From Bacillota bacterium (GTDB lineage Bacteria; Bacillota; Clostridia; Peptostreptococcales; Anaerovoracaceae): 15,950 nt of DNA. Made by a program: the position numbers and the translations under genes. The number at the start of each line of letters is the position of its first letter. Within the stretch, counting starts at the first letter, position 1. The DNA is taken from assembly GCA_017621195.1 (NCBI GenBank), contig JAGATO010000276.1:1-15950 (forward strand). Direction: 5' to 3'. Positions 13,645-15,950 of this stretch are shown here, piece by piece. The notes under the pieces were generated by a model. The model saw nothing but the letters and a program-made list of their open reading frames with translations. It made no database searches and was not told where the DNA came from.

Positions 13645-13684
13645 ATCTCTTTTTCAGAGGCAACTCTGAAAAGGAGATTTTTTT
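13645..13684 (+). promoter_or_regulatory. Terminator-like hairpin that buries the dacF Shine-Dalgarno sequence
   Basis: A 15-bp stem (13645-13659 with 13664-13678; one T-G wobble, otherwise perfect) is closed by a GNRA-type GCAA loop and followed by a T-run to 13684. The dacF ATG starts at 13685. AAGGAG (13671-13676) lies in the 3' arm, 8 nt before the ATG. The element therefore looks like an intrinsic terminator for the upstream transporter gene and also a structure that hides the next ribosome binding site. Confidence 0.75.
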
Positions 13685-14911
13685 ATGGGAAAAATGAGGA
13701 TGGGGCGAAGCAGGCCATTTGGCTCCGGTCTGGTGTTTCCGGCGCTGTGGATCGTAGGCATGGCGGTGGCGCTGGTGTTGATGGCGTCGATTGCGGTAGA
13801 ACTGATGAGGGGAACGCCCGTCAGTACAGGGCTGCTGTCCGGTGCACCGTCGGTATCGGCCCAATCAGCGGTGGTCATGGATCTGACATCGGGACGGATT
13901 CTCTACGAGAAGAACAAGGATCTTCGAGTATATCCGGCCAGTACTACGAAGATCATGACGGCCCTGCTGGGCATCGAGTACGGCGATCTGGACCGCAGGA
14001 TCACCGTCGGCGGCGAGGCCATCGGTGTGGAAGGATCGTCCATCTACCTGAAGGACGGAGAGACTATGTCCCTGCGGGATCTCCTGTACGGAGCCATGCT
14101 GCGCTCCGGAAACGACGCGGCAACGGCCATTGCCATGGCCATCGGCGGGGAACTGACGGAAACCGGGGCGGAAGCGACGGCGGACGGCAGCGCGGCGCCG
14201 GAGGCGCTGTCGGCGGTGGAGCGGTTCGTGGCGCTGATGAACCGTCGTGCCCGGGAGATCGGCGCTGACCACACCCATTTCGTCAATCCCACAGGCCTCC
14301 ACGACGAGAACCACTACACGACGGCCTACGACATGGTTCTGATGGGGCGGGCGGCTATGCTGAATCCGGCCTTTGCCGCCATTGCGGGAGCGGATCACTG
14401 GACGGCCCAGCGGCAGGAGGATCGGGATCCTTATTTCTACAATAAGAATAAGGTAGTGCATCAGTATCAGGGCGGCAACGGCGTGAAGATCGGCTATACC
14501 AAGGCCACGGGACGAACGCTGGTCGCCTCTTCGGAGCGGGACGGCCGAAAGCTGATCTGCGTGGTGATGAACGCACCGGACTGGTTCAACGATGCCTACA
14601 GGCTGATGGACTACGCCTATGAAACCTGCGAAACGGCCACCATTGCGGGGGAGGGTCAGCGATTGGAGAAGGTAACCGTGGAGGGCGGCGTCCGGGATTC
14701 GGTCTGGGTGGGCGTCCGGGATGAGGTGACCTGCCTGATCCGGCCGGAAGAACGGAACGACCTGGAAGTTACCTGTGCGGTGACGGAACCGGTGAAAGCG
14801 CCGGTGGTGCGGGGAGAACAGGCGGGACTGCTCCACGTGTACGTCTCCGGTCAATACGTGTATTCGGTGCCGCTGTATTTTTATGAAGATGTGGATGGAG
14901 GGAAACCATGA
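13685..14911 (+). CDS. dacF: D-alanyl-D-alanine carboxypeptidase (DacF-type, PBP5 family)
   Basis: A 408-residue membrane-anchored enzyme that would remove the terminal D-Ala of peptidoglycan pentapeptides. The serine-peptidase motifs are SxxK (PASTTK, Ser86-Lys89), SxN (RSGND, Ser141-Asn143) and a KTG-type box that reads KIGY (268-271), with Ile where Thr or Ser is usual. Residues about 17-40 are a hydrophobic N-terminal anchor; the PBP5_C-like beta domain spans about 310-400, and no C-terminal amphipathic helix is obvious, so anchoring is probably N-terminal. An Ala/Glu/Gly-rich stretch of about 20 residues (about 155-175) enlarges the loop after SxN. The start uses the AAGGAG inside the hairpin at 13645-13684. 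The stop overlaps the next start codon (ATGA). Because the KTG box deviates, activity is likely but not certain. Confidence 0.9.
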   Translation: MGKMRMGRSRPFGSGLVFPALWIVGMAVALVLMASIAVELMRGTPVSTGLLSGAPSVSAQSAVVMDLTSGRILYEKNKDLRVYPASTTKIMTALLGIEYGDLDRRITVGGEAIGVEGSSIYLKDGETMSLRDLLYGAMLRSGNDAATAIAMAIGGELTETGAEATADGSAAPEALSAVERFVALMNRRAREIGADHTHFVNPTGLHDENHYTTAYDMVLMGRAAMLNPAFAAIAGADHWTAQRQEDRDPYFYNKNKVVHQYQGGNGVKIGYTKATGRTLVASSERDGRKLICVVMNAPDWFNDAYRLMDYAYETCETATIAGEGQRLEKVTVEGGVRDSVWVGVRDEVTCLIRPEERNDLEVTCAVTEPVKAPVVRGEQAGLLHVYVSGQYVYSVPLYFYEDVDGGKP

Positions 14912-15837
14912 ACTTGAACTATGAATGCGTGGATGCGGGGACGGAGTACTGCCCCTGCAATCTGGCTTTGACGGGGGATTGTCTGACCTGCAGCAGGCTG
15001 CAGGGAAAGGAGTTCTGCGACTGTGGTTGGAACGGCGTTTGCGTCTACAATGAATTCGTGCAAAACGGCAGGAGAACGGCGGGACCGCGCACAGCCTTCG
15101 ATGCGTCGGTGGTGAGCCGAAGAAAATTCGACGATCTGACGGTACTGGAGCTGGCCGTGGGAAGGGGCTTTGCGGTTCGCGCATCCCGACCGGGAAGCTA
15201 CGTGTTTCTGCGCCGTCCGGATCAGAGAGAGTGTTACGACGTTCCGATTTCCGTTCTGAAAACGGGAGAGCGAAAGGGTACCATTCACGTGGCGATAAAG
15301 GAGTTGGGCCCGAAGTCCAAGGCGCTGCTGGAAGACGGCCCGTCCCGGTTGGAGGTGCGCGGCGTCTATGGCGGAGGCCTGCAGGGCGTCAGGTATCTGC
15401 AGCCCGGATATCTGCGAGGAAAGCGGGTGCTGTTCGTGACGAAGGGCATCGGCGCAGCTCCGGCGCTGCTCACCATGCAGCGGCTTCCGGAAGAGGTCCG
15501 AGCGGATTGGATTGCCGACGAAGAGAAGGTGGGAAAGGAATTTCTGGACGTCTACGGTCAGGACTGTCCGCGGGAATCCGTCTCTCTGGCGCAGCCGGAA
15601 CAGCTGGCCGGCGTCAGGGAACGGTTGAAGCGCGGCGGTTACGATGTGGTGGCGGTGATGGCGTCGGACTACTTCGTCCAGGTCATCTGCGCCCTGGCGG
15701 GAGAGGTCCTGCCGCAAGCCCGCCTGGTCTGGAGCAACAACGCCAGGCTCTGCTGCGGCGAGGGAATCTGCGGCGCCTGCACGGAGACGACGGCCGACGG
15801 CCAGGTGATCCGCCGCTGTAAGTGTCAGGAGGTATGA
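14908..15837 (+). CDS. PyrK-like flavin/iron-sulfur oxidoreductase with Cys-rich N-terminus, function unknown
   Basis: The 309-residue protein resembles the electron-transfer subunit of dihydroorotate dehydrogenase and related sulfide dehydrogenase subunits. The middle resembles a ferredoxin-reductase-like FAD/NAD fold (SRPGSYVFLRRP, then VTKGIGAAPALLT around residues 188-200). The C-terminus has the PyrK-type 2Fe-2S spacing: Cys283-x4-Cys288-x2-Cys291-x12-Cys304, within CCGEGICGAC. Unlike PyrK, it starts with a separate Cys-rich stretch: eight Cys at 7, 15, 17, 25, 28, 37, 39 and 45, spaced like a metal or cluster site, and ends almost directly after the last cysteine. No pyrD partner is adjacent. 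It overlaps dacF (ATGA). I recall clostridial proteins of this layout annotated only as dihydroorotate/sulfide dehydrogenase-like. Electron partner and substrate are unknown. Confidence 0.8.
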   Translation: MNLNYECVDAGTEYCPCNLALTGDCLTCSRLQGKEFCDCGWNGVCVYNEFVQNGRRTAGPRTAFDASVVSRRKFDDLTVLELAVGRGFAVRASRPGSYVFLRRPDQRECYDVPISVLKTGERKGTIHVAIKELGPKSKALLEDGPSRLEVRGVYGGGLQGVRYLQPGYLRGKRVLFVTKGIGAAPALLTMQRLPEEVRADWIADEEKVGKEFLDVYGQDCPRESVSLAQPEQLAGVRERLKRGGYDVVAVMASDYFVQVICALAGEVLPQARLVWSNNARLCCGEGICGACTETTADGQVIRRCKCQEV

Positions 15838-15897
15838 GAGCGATTTGACGCGATCCGGCGCAGTTTGTTTGTAAATGGTAAACCACATGCGTGGACG

Positions 15898-15923
15898 AAA
15901 AAAATGCCGCCTTTACAGGCGGC
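15898..15923 (-). terminator. Intrinsic terminator of a minus-strand gene at the right edge
   Basis: GCCGCC (15906-15911) and GGCGGC (15918-15923) form a stem with a 6-nt loop. On the minus strand it is followed by seven Ts (complement of 15898-15904); on the plus strand there is no T-tract. It therefore serves a leftward gene that enters from the right of the window. Confidence 0.75.
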
Positions 15924-15932
15924 GTGAGTCAG

Positions 15933-15950
15933 CTATTCAAATTTCTTCAG
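15933..15950 (-). CDS. Possible last codons of a minus-strand gene cut by the window edge
   Basis: Reading leftward from the edge gives Leu-Lys-Lys-Phe-Glu and then TAG (complement of 15933-15935), 10 nt before the minus-strand terminator at 15898-15923. Frame, stop and terminator together suggest the end of a gene that converges on the PyrK-like gene. Five codons cannot identify a product. Confidence 0.4.
   Translation of the reverse strand: MKKFE

Noticed and set aside
1..15950. CRISPR array, tRNA/rRNA, intact insertion sequence, phage or defence genes
   Set aside because: Looked for on both strands; no spaced repeat series, cloverleaf-like element, transposase or integrase signature was seen. 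By-eye inspection can miss diverged elements.

Overview
The window looks like a chromosomal segment of a Gram-positive anaerobe of the class Clostridia with moderately high GC. The signs are strong AGGAGG-type ribosome binding sites, frequent gene overlaps, butyrate kinase, small ferredoxin-type proteins, ScpA/ScpB, a TagO/MnaA pair, a sporulation-type D,D-carboxypeptidase and a split ThrE-type exporter. The family cannot be fixed from sequence alone. Most of the window is ordinary core genome. I found no CRISPR array, rRNA, tRNA, intact insertion sequence, phage or defence island.

Layout. Positions 2-3243 (+) hold the C-terminal B12-binding domain of a methionine-synthase-type protein (cut by the left edge), dCMP deaminase, a TagO/WecA-type phosphosugar transferase and a UDP-GlcNAc 2-epimerase. 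The last three form a tight unit (the transferase and epimerase overlap as ATGA). A MATE transporter follows at 3352-4722, behind a terminator-like hairpin. Positions 4723-5248 have no intact gene. They contain an antisense remnant of a choice-of-anchor-I-type protein that abuts the MATE gene across a 9-bp tandem duplication, then a strong hairpin.

Butyrate kinase (5249-6316, -) and a three-gene redox operon (ferredoxin, PhzF-family protein, ferredoxin-nitroreductase fusion; 6479-8339, +) diverge from two back-to-back sigma-A-type promoters. The redox operon converges on a two-gene ThrE-type exporter (8403-9643, -), with one shared bidirectional terminator. An AT-rich spacer with roughly phased A-tracts separates thrE from a divergent secreted lytic transglycosylase (9974-11179, +).

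Positions 11324-15837 (+) hold scpA-scpB (chromosome condensation), an EamA transporter, a DacF-type carboxypeptidase and a PyrK-like flavin/iron-sulfur oxidoreductase of unknown role. The carboxypeptidase gene follows a terminator-like hairpin that also contains its Shine-Dalgarno sequence. At the right edge a terminator and a few codons indicate a converging minus-strand gene.

Possible functional links: TagO and the epimerase supply lipid-linked GlcNAc and UDP-ManNAc for wall polymers, while the transglycosylase and carboxypeptidase remodel peptidoglycan. The ferredoxin-like genes suggest low-potential electron transfer, but their substrates cannot be read from sequence. The points most worth a second look are the hairpin before dacF, the cysteine-rich PyrK-like protein, the gene remnant with its duplication junction, and the A-tract spacer.
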